Part shown: positions 63,703-64,000 of the stretch, piece by piece | Numbering within the stretch: position 1 is the first letter of the stretch | Layout: every line of letters begins with the position of its first letter | From: an uncultured beta proteobacterium | Lineage (GTDB): Bacteria > Pseudomonadota > Gammaproteobacteria > Burkholderiales > SG8-41 | DNA: 64,000 bases | Direction of reading: 5' to 3' | NCBI GenBank assembly: GCA_903889565.1 | Contig: CAISYC010000061.1 | Coordinates: forward strand, 1 to 64,000 | Notes under the pieces: model-generated | What the model was told of the DNA's origin: nothing | What the model saw: only the letters and a program-made list of their open reading frames with translations | The model's database searches: none | Position numbers and translations under genes: made by a program

Positions 63703-64000
63703 GTGCCGCGCTTGCGCAGTATTGCGACGCGTGGCCTCGCAGAGTTGAGCGCGCTGACGCGCACCGGCCGCCCGCCGCGCGCGGGCCTGCGCATCTTGAT
63801 GTATCACTCAATCGGATCGCAGGCGATTGGAGACAAACTGGGGCTCTATGGCGTCGCGCCGGCGCGATTCGCCGAACACATGACCGCCCTTGCCACCGCA
63901 ACAGGCGTCAAAACCGCCGCCCTCTCTGACCGCAATGCCACCGGCAACGATCTCCACGTCGCCGTGACCTTTGATGATGGATACCGTGACAATCTGCTCG
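63703..64000 (+). CDS. Polysaccharide deacetylase (NodB family), 5' part
   Basis: This open frame runs off the right edge with 99 codons visible. It starts at GTG 63703, about 10 bp after an AGGA ribosome-binding sequence (63689-63692). It carries LRILMYHSIGSQ and VTFDDGYRDNL, the NodB-homology motifs whose TFDDG aspartate is a metal and catalytic residue. It probably N-deacetylates a polysaccharide or glycan precursor. No signal peptide is visible at this start. Confidence 0.85.
   Translation, partial: MPRLRSIATRGLAELSALTRTGRPPRAGLRILMYHSIGSQAIGDKLGLYGVAPARFAEHMTALATATGVKTAALSDRNATGNDLHVAVTFDDGYRDNLL

Overview
The window looks like the chromosome of a Gram-negative proteobacterium, most likely beta- or gamma-. 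It encodes LPS inner-core enzymes (WaaA, WaaC), an RfaH antiterminator with a textbook ops element, and nucleotide-sugar genes typical of a lipopolysaccharide, O-antigen or exopolysaccharide locus. No rRNA, tRNA, CRISPR array or phage was seen. The species cannot be named from the sequence alone.

Layout. (1) 1-1.9 kb is accessory DNA: the C-terminal tail of an ISL3-type transposase with its terminal repeat, a second oppositely facing solo IS end, and a toxin-first RelE-like toxin/HTH antitoxin pair. (2) 1.9-10.0 kb is a high-GC block: waaA and waaC (minus), rmlB, manC (minus), gmd-rmlA-rfaH, and an EPS-type MarR/winged-helix regulator. (3) 10.03-10.2 kb is a control region with a 19-bp palindrome and an ops element at 10099-10110. 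(4) From 10.2 kb to the right edge every gene is on the plus strand, gaps are under about 160 bp, and no convincing intrinsic terminator was seen. This is a candidate RfaH/ops-controlled unit of at least 53.8 kb.

Contents of the long unit. 10.2-19.6 kb: ABC flippase-like exporter, methyltransferases, a glycosyltransferase, two Gfo/Idh/MocA oxidoreductases and three poorly known proteins. 19.6-30.8 kb: a complete legionaminic-acid (Leg) module (LegB, C, H, I, G, PtmE, LegF) with formyltransferase, PIG-L deacetylase and an amidotransferase/HisF/HisH set. 32.1-46.1 kb: a complete pseudaminic-acid (Pse) module (PseB, PseC, GNAT, a cytidylyltransferase-aminotransferase fusion, a PseG-GNAT-formyltransferase fusion, PseI) with its own amidotransferase/HisH/HisF set, a formyltransferase-like protein and an M28-like hydrolase. 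48.1-54.6 kb: a third cassette with an HpaI-type pyruvate aldolase, a KdsB-like CTP transferase, a HAD phosphatase, a 2-hydroxyacid dehydrogenase, two epimerases and an acyltransferase. It looks like a further 2-keto-3-deoxy sugar acid route. 56.5-59.7 kb: CDP-6-deoxyhexose genes (RfbF, RfbG, cupin epimerase, reductase-like SDR) without RfbH. 59.7-64 kb: glycosyltransferase, methyltransferase, DegT-like and FemAB-like proteins, and a polysaccharide deacetylase cut by the edge.

How they fit. Each of the three ulosonic-acid cassettes is followed directly by a large orphan transferase with a GT-B-like C-terminal half (30840, 46214, 54640). The simplest reading is that each is the cognate CMP-ulosonic-acid transferase. 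The two HisF homologues each lack a different catalytic aspartate of the histidine-pathway cyclase, which fits a role as ammonia conduits for acetamidino-group synthesis rather than histidine synthesis. The Wzx/Wzy or Wzm/Wzt system, the initiating transferase and the finishing enzymes for dTDP- and GDP-sugars are not in the window and probably lie elsewhere. All calls come from reading translations and motifs; no database search was run.
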